DNA of 64,000 nucleotides from Polyodon spathula (Eukaryota; Chordata; Actinopteri; Acipenseriformes; Polyodontidae), in the NCBI RefSeq assembly GCF_017654505.1, contig NC_054541.1, positions 46,138,486-46,202,485 on the forward strand, written 5' to 3'. Under the pieces are notes generated by a model. It was given only the letters and a program-made list of their open reading frames with translations. It ran no database searches and had not been told where the DNA came from. Made by a program: the position numbers and the translations under genes. Shown in pieces: positions 11,828 to 23,051 of the stretch (the first letter of the stretch is position 1; every line of letters starts with the position of its first letter).

Positions 11828-12313
11828 CCCTCTGAGACAGTGGACTTGACGCTGCCAGTTCTCATCAGCTGGCTGTGCACCTCTTTGGGAGACGTGGTCA
11901 GTCCACTCAGGGAGCCGTGGTGGCCGACGGGGAGGTCGATGGACTCGGAGCTGGTGTGCAGGCTGGTCAGAGACTGGTAGCTCAGAGTGTCTTTGCTGCC
12001 GGCCGAGGAGCTGCTGAGGTTGGTGGACCACTGTTTCCCTCCCATGGTCAGGGAGTGAGCGGACGCAGAGCTGGAGGCCAGGGACTGGCTCAGACTGATC
12101 ACGTCCGTGGTCAGGTCTGGGGGTTTACTCAAGAGAGGGCTGCTGCCTCCACTTTGCCCACCCGCACTGCCCATGCTGCCTGTGCCCGATGAGGGAGACT
12201 CCAGGCTTCCTTGCCATGTCAGAGTGGCATGAGGATTGCTGATCACTGTGGAGACTTTTGACTCTGGGCTGGCTGTAGAGCTTGGCTTGCTGCTGGCTTT
12301 GGTGCCAAATAAT
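11828..12313 (-). CDS. nav3: nav3 exon (486 nt)
   Basis: The acceptor is cctttattcttttcag and the donor GAGGG|gtacgt; it enters and leaves in phase 2. It starts LFGTKASSKP and contains VISNPHATLT, GSLESPSSGTGSMGSAGG, PPDLTTDVISLSQSLASSSA, SSAGSKDTLSYQSLTSLHTS and LMRTGSVKSTVSE. GSLESPSSGTGSMGSAGG supports NAV3, whereas VISNPHAT resembles NAV2, so the fish protein keeps features of both. The upstream junction rebuilds the conserved FRRLFG. Confidence 0.94.
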
Positions 12314-13821
12314 CTGAAAAGAATAAAGGAGCACTGGCTTCATGTAGCTTATTCACAGTAATTTAGCCTTGACATAGATCACCTGCCTTCTAATGCTTCT
12401 AATGATTTTTTGGACATTAATTACCCAATGGAATTATTTAATAGAATAAGCAGTGGCTATAATGCTTACACAATGCTTTACACTGACTCTCTGTGATTTA
12501 CAATGTTTGCCTACATACTTTTGCTATGCTTTTACCCGGGGGGGGGGGGTTAGAAATAAAACTAAATCGAGTTCAGGTGTGACAACGTGGCCAGATTTCC
12601 CCTACCAGTAAGAACTTCACATTAGGGAGTGCTTATTGTAAACCTGCAGCTTAAACATTCCAGACAGCCTGATGCTTTAGCAGCATCTTAATGATAAATG
12701 ATGTTTTAGCAGCAGCTTAATGAATCCAATGGAGGTTTAACCTTCACAACAAGTCAAGATTAATAATGCCAAAGAAAGAGACATAGTAGAATGCTGCAGC
12801 ACCTTCTTACATTGTATTTCTACATTATTCAACATATTAGATGCAAGTCCTACAAGACGCCACAGGAGGGCATTCTCATTGCTGCTGCTCACTGTTCTGA
12901 ATGCACCACAGCAGAAACCTGCCCATACAGACACCTATATATAGTTTTTATTTTCCAACAGTTAGTCCTTAAGAGAGTTGGTTGGATCTAATGACATGTG
13001 GGCAGAACAACAAATAACAGTACTCTATATTTAGAACATTCCTGAGTTGTGAATTGTTCTGCCTTAAAAAAAAAATTAAAATCTGCTTCTTATTCCATGC
13101 TGAATCACCTTATTCAAACACAAATCACACCATCCAATGAAAAAAACAACTTCAGTTCACTTATTTGCATATTAATGAGTGTGACACTTATTGATTTTGA
13201 GTGATTGTCCAGACAGTACAGGAGGCAGAGGCCTATGTGTGGCGTGACACATAAAGCAGTGAAAGCCATGCTTTTGCTTGTCGGACTCCTGAGCAGAATG
13301 CCAGCTCTGTAAAGAAAGCCCACTTTGAAAAGTTTTAAATCAGTTAGCTATTTTGGATAAAAGCCCTGAGCAGGCTGACCACTTCTCCCAAACAGGTGCA
13401 CAGCCTGCTGATGAGAACAGAGTCAAGATAGCCAACATGCTTGAAACTACATTGCAATATTGAAAAGTGAAGTTCTTATTTTAAGAGCTTCAGCTTTGTG
13501 ATGTGCATGTTGTAACACTGTGCTTGCTTATTATCATATCACTATGAGCCCTAATCACAAATCTTTAAGGACTGTTTGAAGGAATGTTTTTTTTTGTTTG
13601 TTTGTTTGTTTGTGTTTGTTTTTTTAAGTGTTTCTAAGTACTTTTAGGTTAATCAGTGCTTTGAGATTTCATTAAAAATTGTTTTAAAACAATCTGCTGG
13701 TATTTTCAGCTGTTTTAGAGAGGGTTTATCAGTTTAATCTTATTTTTTTAAAGCATGACTAAAAACTATTAGCGGAAGTAATTCAGTATGACAGATCATT
13801 TCAAATGAGTCTATCTCTTAC
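12314..13821 (-). other. nav3 intron (1.5 kb)
   Basis: It contains a G homopolymer (about 12538-12549), a (TTTG)n tract (13593-13618) and a small imperfect duplication around TTAGCAGCA...TTAATGA (12677-12723). No exon or mobile element recognised. Confidence 0.6.
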
Positions 13822-14497
13822 CTGCGGAAGGTAGGGGAGGCGATGTCTGGGTATTTGCAGCCTGGCTGTCTCAAACTTGTCTGGCTAGTGGAGGTGGGAC
13901 TCGATTTAGGAGAGCTTGACAGAGAGACGCTCTCCGAGTCCGAGACGGCCACTTTCTCTTTATCGGTCTGGTTGATTGTTACAGGGCTGCATCGGCCTGA
14001 ACCCATCTTGGGCTCCCTACGCTTGGTACTGGAAGTGGCACTTGATTTGCTGCTAACACTGGAGTCAATACTGCTGGAGCTGGAGCGGTGCCCTCCCCGG
14101 GCCACAATCCCGCTGGAGCTGGACTTGGCAGGGCGAGGCAGGCTACGGTACTGCAGGGGGGTTTTCGAGCTCACCAGCGAAACCCCATCATCCTGGTTCT
14201 GGGAGCCATCCAGGCTGGTTTTGCGCCCTCCGTTTCCCTTGTCGGAGATGGCTGAAGACTTGGGGATTTTCCCCAGTGTGGCTGAACCGCTGGTCACGGT
14301 GGCTCCACTGGCAGTAATCAGAGCTCCAGACCCTGTCTTCTTAAACCCGAAAGAGCCAGTGGTGGGCGGCCTGGCTATGCCAGAGGGTGGCTTCTTCAGT
14401 TCATCACCGCTGCTTTTCCCTGCGTCAGAGGGAGACCGCTGTATGCTTTTGGAGGGAACCTTTCCTTTTTCAGAAGCCTTGGCATCATCTGTTTTAC
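13822..14497 (-). CDS. nav3: nav3 exon (676 nt), Ser-rich region
   Basis: The acceptor is gcttatttattttttgttatag and the donor CCGCAG|gtaaga; it enters in phase 1 and leaves in phase 2. Landmarks are KTDDAKASEKGK, QRSPSDAGKSSGDE, KKPPSGIARP, SGSATLGKIPKSSAI, GRKTSLDGSQNQDDG, LQYRSLPRPAKSSSSG, RGGHRSSSSSIDSSVSSKS, SPVTINQTDKEK, VAVSDSESVSLSSSPKSSPT and an end KYPDIASPTFRR. All follow the NAV3 order. The region is disordered and basic with many potential phosphorylation sites. The plus-strand frame 13843-14517 is a mirror of this exon. Confidence 0.96.
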
Positions 14498-15120
14498 CTA
14501 TAACAAAAAATAAATAAGCTCTTCTGTTGAAACAGTCTGCATCTAATGAAACTGAACTGTCCGCTAATAATAGGCTGGTACAAATATTTGAATATTATAA
14601 TTGAAACAGCAGTTTAAAAAAAAGGAATATTCAGCAGCAATGTTTTCCGAGAATGTCTAAAAGTTAGAATGTGTGAACTTTGAACAAACTCCTCAGAGTT
14701 TGTATCAGCCCATGGCCCAAATACACATCCACAGACATTCACAACACCTTTGGTCATGTTTCAGATCAAGAAAAGAGCAAGATGTCGCAGCTGGTTCAAG
14801 ATGCACATTGGCTGCACAGACTTCTAAGAAAAACTATTTGGTCTGAGAGCTATTTTAAAGCTGAAGTGCTCCAAAGTTTAGCCTTCTGTGCATCCTGTAC
14901 CCACACATACTGTATTGAAATGTGTCTCCCTCCTGAAGCATGTTTGCCAGTACTGTACCTTGGACATTTCCTTGCACATCCATTCAGCAGGAGGTTTTAA
15001 TGCAAATGTTCATGGTCTTGTCTGGAACACCTCAGTAACATGTCTGTTATACACAACACCTTTTACGGGAAAGCTCTATATATGCATACCCGGTATGCAT
15101 ATATATATGCATAATCCTAC
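14498..15120 (-). other. nav3 intron (623 bp) with donor-proximal hairpin
   Basis: The splice donor at 15120 is followed by nested AT-rich palindromes (15077-15112). The remainder is unremarkable. Confidence 0.6.
15077..15112. repeat. Nested perfect palindromes just inside an intron
   Basis: TATATATGCATACC (15077-15090) pairs perfectly with GGTATGCATATATA (15092-15105) around one C. An overlapping 18-nt palindrome, ATGCATATATATATGCAT, spans 15095-15112. On the nav3 pre-mRNA the two compete for the same segment, starting 9 nt from the donor GT. Confidence 0.85.
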
Positions 15121-15397
15121 CCGGTGTTTTGAGAGTGCCGATCGCAGTTTTGGTCCGAGGTGGTGTTATCCCAACTTGTGCCGTCATGCCCCTTCTCCAG
15201 GATCCTGTCTGAGAAACAGATAAGTTTGTCTTCTGCCCTCCTTTCTCTGAGTCTTCATAATGCCCAGAGGAGTTACCCTTCCACTTGTTACTGGAATCCA
15301 TACTGCTGTCAAACTCTTCTGCTTTCTTCAGATCTTCAGGACTGCCCCAGGTATTCTCATTGTCTGGGACGGAGTGCTTCTCCGAGTCTGTCTTTAA
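15121..15397 (-). CDS. nav3: nav3 exon (277 nt), SVSQTGSWRRGM segment
   Basis: The acceptor is aaatgttctcag and the donor CACCGG|gtagga; it enters in phase 0 and leaves in phase 1. The peptide starts LKTDSEKHSVPDNENTWGSP and later has LSVSQTGSWRRGMTAQVGIT and ends GTLKTPG. SQTGSWRRGMTAQ is shared with human NAV2 and NAV3. The intron starts with an AT-rich perfect hairpin within 45 nt of the donor (15077-15112), listed separately. Confidence 0.94.
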
Positions 15398-16032
15398 CTG
15401 AGAACATTTAAAAAGAAACGCCTCTCATTATCTCATCACTATGTGATGATCACAAGCAGTACACATGAAACAAAACATATAACAGTAACATGCATTTAAC
15501 TAAATTAGGCTGTGTTCACAACTTTCACAAATTCAGTTTAATTAAATAATATGGCTAAAATGCAAATACTGTAAGAAGAATATACTGATAAAGAAAACAT
15601 AAATAAAAATAATACACTGATGAAAAAATAATAACATAAAAAAGAGGCAAAAGGGAATTGAAATGAGGAACACTGGCCCACAACCAGAATAGTTATTCGT
15701 CACCTGAATTAGCACGTCTGATGTTTTGTACATCAAACAGAAAGGTTAGAGTGTGGCTATTCTGTATAGCAGGGTAGTCCAACAGAGTCGTCTTGATTTA
15801 GGTGTGAAAGCTGGATATTTGGTAGTTTTTGGCAGAAGCAAGTCAAAGTGCAAAATGTTTAAGTGGCTAAACACGTCAAATAAGCACAAAACACCTAAAG
15901 CAGTGTGTCTTCCAGTGAAAAAAAACATGTTAAAGGGCTCTTGAAGAACTCGCCAGTTGTGGGTATGTCCCTTTCAAAGAGGTGTGGCAGCTCTGCTGTA
16001 CAGGTGGATGGTTCAGTAGAAAGGAACGATAC
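15398..16032 (-). other. nav3 intron (635 bp)
   Basis: AT-rich with a pyrimidine-rich acceptor side; nothing else recognised. Confidence 0.6.
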
Positions 16033-16171
16033 CTGAGGGCCCTTGCTCTTCCGTGTAGACGCAGCGATGTTGGAATAGGAGTTGACAGACGATGCTGTGT
16101 TCAGGTCATCAGTGCTGATGTTATCCAGGGTGTCACTGAGACCACTGCTCACCGAGCTGCTGTCATCCCAG
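16033..16171 (-). CDS. nav3: nav3 exon (139 nt)
   Basis: The acceptor is gtcttcccttacag and the donor CCTCAG|gtatcg; it enters in phase 2 and leaves in phase 0. It reads WDDSSSVSSGLSDTLDNIST followed by DDLNTASSVNSYSNIAASTR. The WDDSSSVSSGLSDTLDN acidic Ser block is highly conserved in navigators. It lies 16.9 kb from the preceding exon, the longest intron in the window. Confidence 0.95.
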
Positions 16172-16395
16172 CTGTAAGGGAAGACAGGAGAGATCCGAGC
16201 TCACTCTATAGGTTTCATCATGCTGCCAATCTATACACCCAGGACAGCAGGTTGAGCTATACTATTCCATTCCCAATGGGGGTTCTTCTTCTACCCAATT
16301 TTACAGTTGTGAAGGCTGAAAGGTCAAGTGCGAAACTTATTACATTGCACTGTACACAGTCATGTTAGAGGTTACCATTACTGGAGGAAAGCAGA

Positions 16396-16649
16396 ATTGT
16401 TTAATTAAGAATATAAGAAAATGGATGAACGCCATTTAGCCCATCTAAGCTTGTCCGCTTCCAAGTAAGTTGATTGATGTCAAATCTTTGTCAAAAAGTT
16501 GGGTCTTAAAGAACCCAAGTAATTCTGCCTCAACATCATGACTAGGAAACCCATTCCATACCCTCCCACTCTGTGTTTTGTTTCCTGTGCCTAAGTCTAT
16601 CTCTACTTGATTTCTAATTGTGTCCTCTGTTCCTGGTTTCTGAACAGCA
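16396..16649 (-). mobile_element. CR1-type LINE 3' end, diverged
   Basis: Read on the plus strand it starts AAGAATATAAGAAAATGGATGAACGCCAT, which corresponds to the reverse complement of the 3' end of the LINE at 640-2395 (octamer tail, then ATGGCC...). Further blocks (GAAACCCATTCCATACCCTC, TTTCTAATTGTGTCCTCTG) correspond to the antisense of the LINE C-terminal coding region and 3' UTR. It is much more diverged than the first LINE and oriented oppositely. Confidence 0.65.
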
Positions 16650-16904
16650 CTTAATAATAATTCATATTTTTATATAGTGCCTTTCATAGTGGACTACTAT
16701 TACAAAGCGCTTTACAAGATACAAGACTAGGGTGTGTAAACTATGCATCAGCTGCAGAGTCACTCAACAACATCTCACCTGAAAGAAGGAGCACTAGGGG
16801 GTTAAATGACTTGCTCAGGGTCAACAGTGGCTGAGCAGAGATTTGAACCGGGGACCTCCTGGTTATAAGCCTGTTTCTTTAACCACTGGACCACACAGCC
16901 TCCT
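16650..16904 (-). mobile_element. tRNA-derived SINE with MIR-like core and L2-like tail
   Basis: Read on the minus strand it starts AGGAGGCTG then TGGTCCAGTGG (Pol III box A, 16883-16893) and GGTTCAAATCT (box B, 16839-16849). These are followed by a central TGACCCTGAGCAAGTCATTTA, like the MIR/CORE-SINE core, and a 3' part with TGTAAAGCGCTTTGTA and GAAAGGCACTATATAAAAAT ending in an ATT-rich tail. That 3' part resembles L2 LINE tails, which provide mobility for such SINEs. Family membership is from memory. Confidence 0.75.
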
Positions 16905-19900
16905 ATAAAGTATTGGTTATTGTTAATTATGTACGCTTAAGATTTTAAAGACTTGAATTGGCTGCCAGCTCCTAATTCTTCTTTGTTCGAGGCTGAATAG
17001 ATTTAGTTATTTCAGCCTATCTTCAGAAAAAGCAAAAAAGCAAAATAAAGCATCTTCACAAACGAGTTGATGGAAACCTCCCCAGTATAAGTCACTACAG
17101 GTTGTTCTGTGAGATGTTCAACCAATGTTGTAAAAATCTACTATACTTCAAATAGTATTTTATCAGTGCTGTGCCAGTATTTTAGAGTTACAAACCACAA
17201 AAGCACATGTTTTGCAAATGTGTATATGTATATAATGATTTGCTGTTATGTATTTTAAAAGCCAAGTCAAGTTTTTCAACTTGAAGGTTTGTTTATTACA
17301 TGCAGTGCAGTTTAAAAGCACTCCCCGTCCCCCCATTAGCTTTTTCAACTGCATCTCTAATATACTGTTAACTCCTTCAGACAAAGATAACTAACTAGTT
17401 TCTGCACAGCATACTAAAGTGAAGTAGAACACTGCCTCTAAGTACACTCAAGGCCTCCTCCAGCTATAGGTATTGTATGACAACTCTATCCTTAAGATCC
17501 TGTTTTTTAAAGAGAATTTAGTTCTGATTCTGAGATTGACTTCAACTGAACCAGTTATGCTGTTGCTAGGCAGCCAGTGGGCTCTTTACTACAGTTATTT
17601 CTCCAAACTGGCCGCATCTTGCTCTTGCAATATAACAGCATTTGGAGTCCCAGTGAAAGTGAATGGCAGAGAGATATCCACACAAGATTATTTTATGGGT
17701 CAGCTGTTCTGAATATTTTCCAACTGTACACTGCAACAATGGTCTGCACGTTTCCAATGCCGTTTTTCTAGATGTACACACAGTGTTGAAGGAATTAATG
17801 TTGGCTTTCATTAAAAATTCATGTGGGAGAGAGTTAACTCTGCTTTAATCAGATTCCTAAAATTCTTTCTAGACTGTCATCTGTTCTTGTTCCACAGCCT
17901 GCTTTTTTGTCATATTAACCCATTTTCTGCTGGTGGCGTCAACAACTACAACAACAACAACAACTTGGGGCCTCCCTGATGATCTCCATTGGTTTAGACG
18001 ATGCTACTGTCTTTCACGTTCCCTTCCCCACCTGCCAGGCTCATAAGAGGCGATGGTGGAGGAGAATATAAAGCTATAAACTAAATGAATCTCATCCTAG
18101 TGCACTGTAATGTTTCTACAGCCTTCCCAGGGCTTTTGTGAGCAGACCTTTTCTAGTGTCATTTGACTGACAACAGCTTTCAGCAATGGAAGCTAGCAAA
18201 GGAAAACAAATCCTATTTATCCATTTCTCAGACCACTATTTAAAGCTGTGGCTTTCAAACCCACACCACCGTAATTATGCATATGTTCAAAGAAGCAGAC
18301 ACAGTATCGAAGATCAAGAGATTTTGTTTTTAATTTAAACAAGATGTTAGGCTCTTTTATTTGTTTACCTTTTCAAAGGAATTTCTTTTTTTTCCCCCCC
18401 AAAAAAATACTGCTGGCAACCAAATGTGATAATATTAAGTGTGGATTTCTGTACTCTGTGCCAGCTTGTAAAATCCAGATCTGAAATCCTTATACTGTTT
18501 TCTATAATAATGTCCTCCTGTATGCATTTAAGAAGTGTGGATTAAAGTCATATTTCATGTCTTGGAATTGTTCTATATTTGCAATGTCTACAGTAATGTA
18601 TGTTGCTTTCTTTTGCAATTTTCAAGCTATTCTCAGTCAACATCTGGTACTGCCGCAACTACTTACAATCAAAAAGCAGTGTGCGGGCCTATAGATGCTC
18701 CTTGAAACAAAACTAAACCCAAGATCTATTGGTTATATATAATTTCTAATTAGATAGTTTATGTATTTTTTTTATTATTATATATGTATTTGACAGGGAA
18801 AATGTACCATTTTTTAAATTTATGACACGTGATAAGATGCATTGCACCCAGATTTAGCTAATCGGGCAAACACAAAAAACAGAAAATAATACAAATAAAG
18901 TAACATTTACAGAAGGGAATATGATTGAGCATCAGATAATTGTATACGACTTGCATATGATAATGATGGTGTGCCACTGCTATCACATACTCGTTTTACA
19001 TTTGAACAGATGGCTTTTTCTTTTCTTACAGTAAACTTAACAATGATTGCAACCGTGTATCTTATGTTATAAATCGACAGCCACATGGCTTTTGATTTTC
19101 CATTACTGAATAACTTTCTTAAAACATTGCAATAAGAAAAAAAAAATCTATTTTATCTATCTAAAAAAATCTATCTAAACCTATTTTAGTCCCAGGGCTT
19201 GCACAGTGAAATACATAGTTACAAATCAATGATGTGAAAAGAAAGATCCTTTATTGTAGACTCTATGCTCTGTACAGAATGGTCAGCTTCAGTGCCTACC
19301 TATAGTTCAGCTAATAGACAGACATTAGATTAAGGACACATTCATGAAAGATCTATAAAAGTGTTTTTCTGATGATTATTTAACAACAACCTGGAGGTAC
19401 TTCGTTTTAGTGATTCCTTTCATCTCTGGATGTGTGGGTTCAAGTTAAGAGAGTATGGTGGTCTCAAACCACCACACAACTCTAGATGATTTTCTCAGTT
19501 CAGGATTTAGATATTGGGCAGGATGTACTGTACACAGTATGTCTGAAATATATAATTAACAACGGAAAGCCTTGTGAGCCGTCAGTTGTGATGCCAGGGT
19601 TTGTGGTTACACCGCAGTTTGGCACGGTCATAATCTGAGATTCCTCTCCAGGCTCTGCTACTGCAAACAAGCAAAATGTTGCCAGGAAAGCATAGGATCC
19701 CCCCTCGCCCAAGCTGGGAGGCACGTTGTATCAAGGTGTGAATATTTATTTTTATAGCTACAGAAACATAGACAGAAACAAAATAAAACAATTAATTGAA
19801 ACACTTTTATACCCTTGACTAACGAGATTAGCATTGTGCATTGTTTTCAACATTCTTTTTGGTCAGTTAGAGCTGCTTAACCAACTGGGACTGGCACAAT

Positions 19901-22900
19901 TCAATTTATATACAACATGTGTTTATTGGTCTTGCTAAGCTGAACTAAAACTGGAAATTCCATGTTTTTTTTTTTTTTTTTTTTTTATTTATTTTCTTGA
20001 TGATCCAACCCATACCAAAAGAAACTCACAAGTCATTTTTTTATGATTCAAACTGATTCATTTAGAACAGATTACAGTTCTGACGTAGGCGTCCCATGAC
20101 AAATCATTAATAAAAGTAAAGTTAAATGCAAAATTCAAACTGTAATATGCAGTATTTCTGGAAAATTGAACATTTTTTTACAAAATGGTATCACTAATAT
20201 CATCATTCGGAACCCCCTATTCACAGTATGTATCGCTTTCTAATCTGTGCATTGAGAGTGGAATCATATTGTGGTGCAAATTATTTGACTTGGGTGACCT
20301 TTTCCATAATGTGCCCCACAAAAACAATGTGTCGTGCCCTCCCCCCTGTGGTGGTGGACACAGCCAAAATGTTGACTTTCAATCAGTTTGTCTGTCTAGA
20401 TATTAAAGGCAGAATAAATAGGCAAGCAGACACAGCACCATTGATGGTTTAAAGCTGAAGATGCACCACTGAATTCACTACATATTGTATTAACTTGACA
20501 TCCCGAGACATTGGCAGCTGCCGAAATCAATCTGTAATGTCCAGAACAAGCATACTATTCATAGTCTCGGACATTACATACTGTATAATGTAAACACACT
20601 TTTCCCTCCTTTTGCTAGAGTTTGCCTTTAAATGGCACGTTGTACAAAAATCAACAACTGCATCAAAGGGAAGGGTTTTGCAGTCATCAGTTACCTGCAG
20701 CCACTGGCCAGACTGCTGCACAACCACCCTCTTATTACTCAGCCAGTGCTATACTTCATCTGTCAGGCTCCTGCTTTCCTCCGAGTGCAGTGTGAATGCT
20801 GCAGTTACTCTGAAACAGCTCTGAAAAACACTGTCATACTATACTTGCTTTTATTTCATATTACCCTTTACATATATTCATTCCGCTTCTGTACAGGGAA
20901 TTAGTGGTTTATCAGAAACAGAATCAAAATATGACACATTAAAACCCTGATTATTACTGAATTGCAAAATAAAGGAAGAAAGAAATGGAAAAAGTAAAAT
21001 TCAATACCAAAAATATATAATTTTCTTTGGGGAGATTATCTGAGGAAAATCCTTTATCTTTATCTGTGAAACTCCAAATAAGCCTACCCCATGCCCCATA
21101 AATATGATGAAAACTGATAGTTATTGGTCAGTAGCAAGGAAGACTAATGCACTGTTTTGGTAACTGTCAAGTTGCCCTGTTATTGATTATAGAGTACTAG
21201 GCATCTTTTAGAGATATGTCATAAAATTATTGCATTCTGAAAAGCCAAAGTCAAATGGACAATCAATAGGTGAAAAAGCCCTTGAAAATGTCCTAGAAAT
21301 GAATTGGGCTCAACCTCTACCACATGAGCACATTAAAACATATTTCCAAAATCTCACACAGACACACACTTTGCTCTTTTAACACCACTAAATACCAAGC
21401 TGAAGACCAATAAATAATGGCTTAATAGCTGTACGCAAACAAACATTTAAACAACAAATCAAATGTATGCTGACATCAGTCCTTTAAATATATCAATACT
21501 CTGAGAATCACATTTAAAGTAATACTTTTTTGAGCAGACCATTAACTTTGCTTTCACTTTCTGGAAATCACTTCCAGGACTGACAAAAGCAGTTAATTTC
21601 TAGTAATTTTAAGAAATTAAAAATCTAGATCACATGCTGACACATGCAATTATCAACCACCAACATCAGTTACTGCACGATATGTGAAACACCACACTGC
21701 AACTTAATTTATCACACACACCACCCTTACAAATGCTGTTCAACCTCATTGATCTTGTAATTAAAGATCATATGATGTCTAGCCAAATAAAATGCTCACA
21801 CAATCTCTTAAATGACACTTCCATTTACACGCTACCCACTAAAAAGAACGTAAGGAATAAAGACCACCCCTTTCTTCTTTTTTAACTATCTTCAATTACC
21901 GCATGCCATCCACCAGAACACCACAGAATCTAACCCAATTCTGACAGGTTGAAGAGCCTCTCAATAAAAATGAACTCACCTCTCACACCGATATATGCGT
22001 TCAGTTTTGTTTGAGTGTTTTTTGTCGTTTTATTTTCACAGCCAAGTGAAGGAGCTCTAGAGTGAGACAGCCCACCTGCACTGCTGTGAATCCAGCAGTC
22101 TGCTCCTCCTCAGTGGAGGAAAACAGCACCACCTCACCACATCTCCACACTGGCTGCCCACGAGTCACTGAGCTGCAGAAAGTGCCGGTGTCACAAAAAG
22201 CCAATCAAAGCACTCCAGATGCAGTCAAGTGAACAAAGAAAAATAAATACTTTTTATTTTTTATTTTTCTTATTGATCCATGAACTGCTACACAGCAAAT
22301 GAGAATGTCGAGAATGTCGTTCACTCCAGTGATTTACAGCCATCCTACTCACTGTTAATGGGAGATGAAATTCTATTGTATTGTCAGTCAATTAGTATCC
22401 AAGTACACTGAAGTACTAGTATGTATTTAAAAATATTTAGACACTATGTGAACACCATTTATCAAAACATAGCTAATGTTGCAGCAGTACTGTGCTTTTA
22501 AATGAGTTCATCCTATTAGTGGAGAATGATGTGCTAACAAGGGACATTCCCAAACTTTTCTTATATAAATCACTCATGTGGCTATGGTAACTAAAATCAC
22601 CTTCTGTTTAAGATCAGCTAGCTTAATAGTATATTTACGCTGTTATGTTTGAACGTTACTTTAAAGCAGGGCGGGCCATTCCATTCAAGAATTAACATGT
22701 AAAATTATAGTATTAACTACGTCAGGATCTGGATGGTGGTTTAATTGATCCAGTTAAACAATTTAGAGCAAGGTTGTGGAAGGGGCAACTTTGTCCCTGT
22801 CCCACCCCCCACGATTTAAAAGGAAAACCTCAAAGTTTCAGCTTCAGCCTTACAACTGTAATCGAAGTTTACAGAGCAGCAGATGGTCAGAGGAATCTGT

Positions 22901-22957
22901 TTAAGACTGCACTATGTTATGTAATAAATATTCCACCACAAGTTATATATATTATCT

Positions 22958-22959
<2 letters not shown>

Positions 22960-23048
<89 letters not shown>
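22960..23048. repeat. (TA)n microsatellite
   Basis: An uninterrupted alternating TA run of about 88 bp in the long nav3 intron. No transposon ends were recognised beside it. Confidence 0.95.

Positions 23049-23051
<3 letters not shown>

Noticed and set aside
13843..14517. 224-codon plus-strand frame (and 49358-50149)
   Set aside because: Mirror frames of real nav3 exons on the minus strand, which have matching splice sites and conserved peptide.
22001..22204. Possible exon on the minus strand (67 codons)
   Set aside because: The peptide is not recognisable, and nav3 phases are already complete without it.
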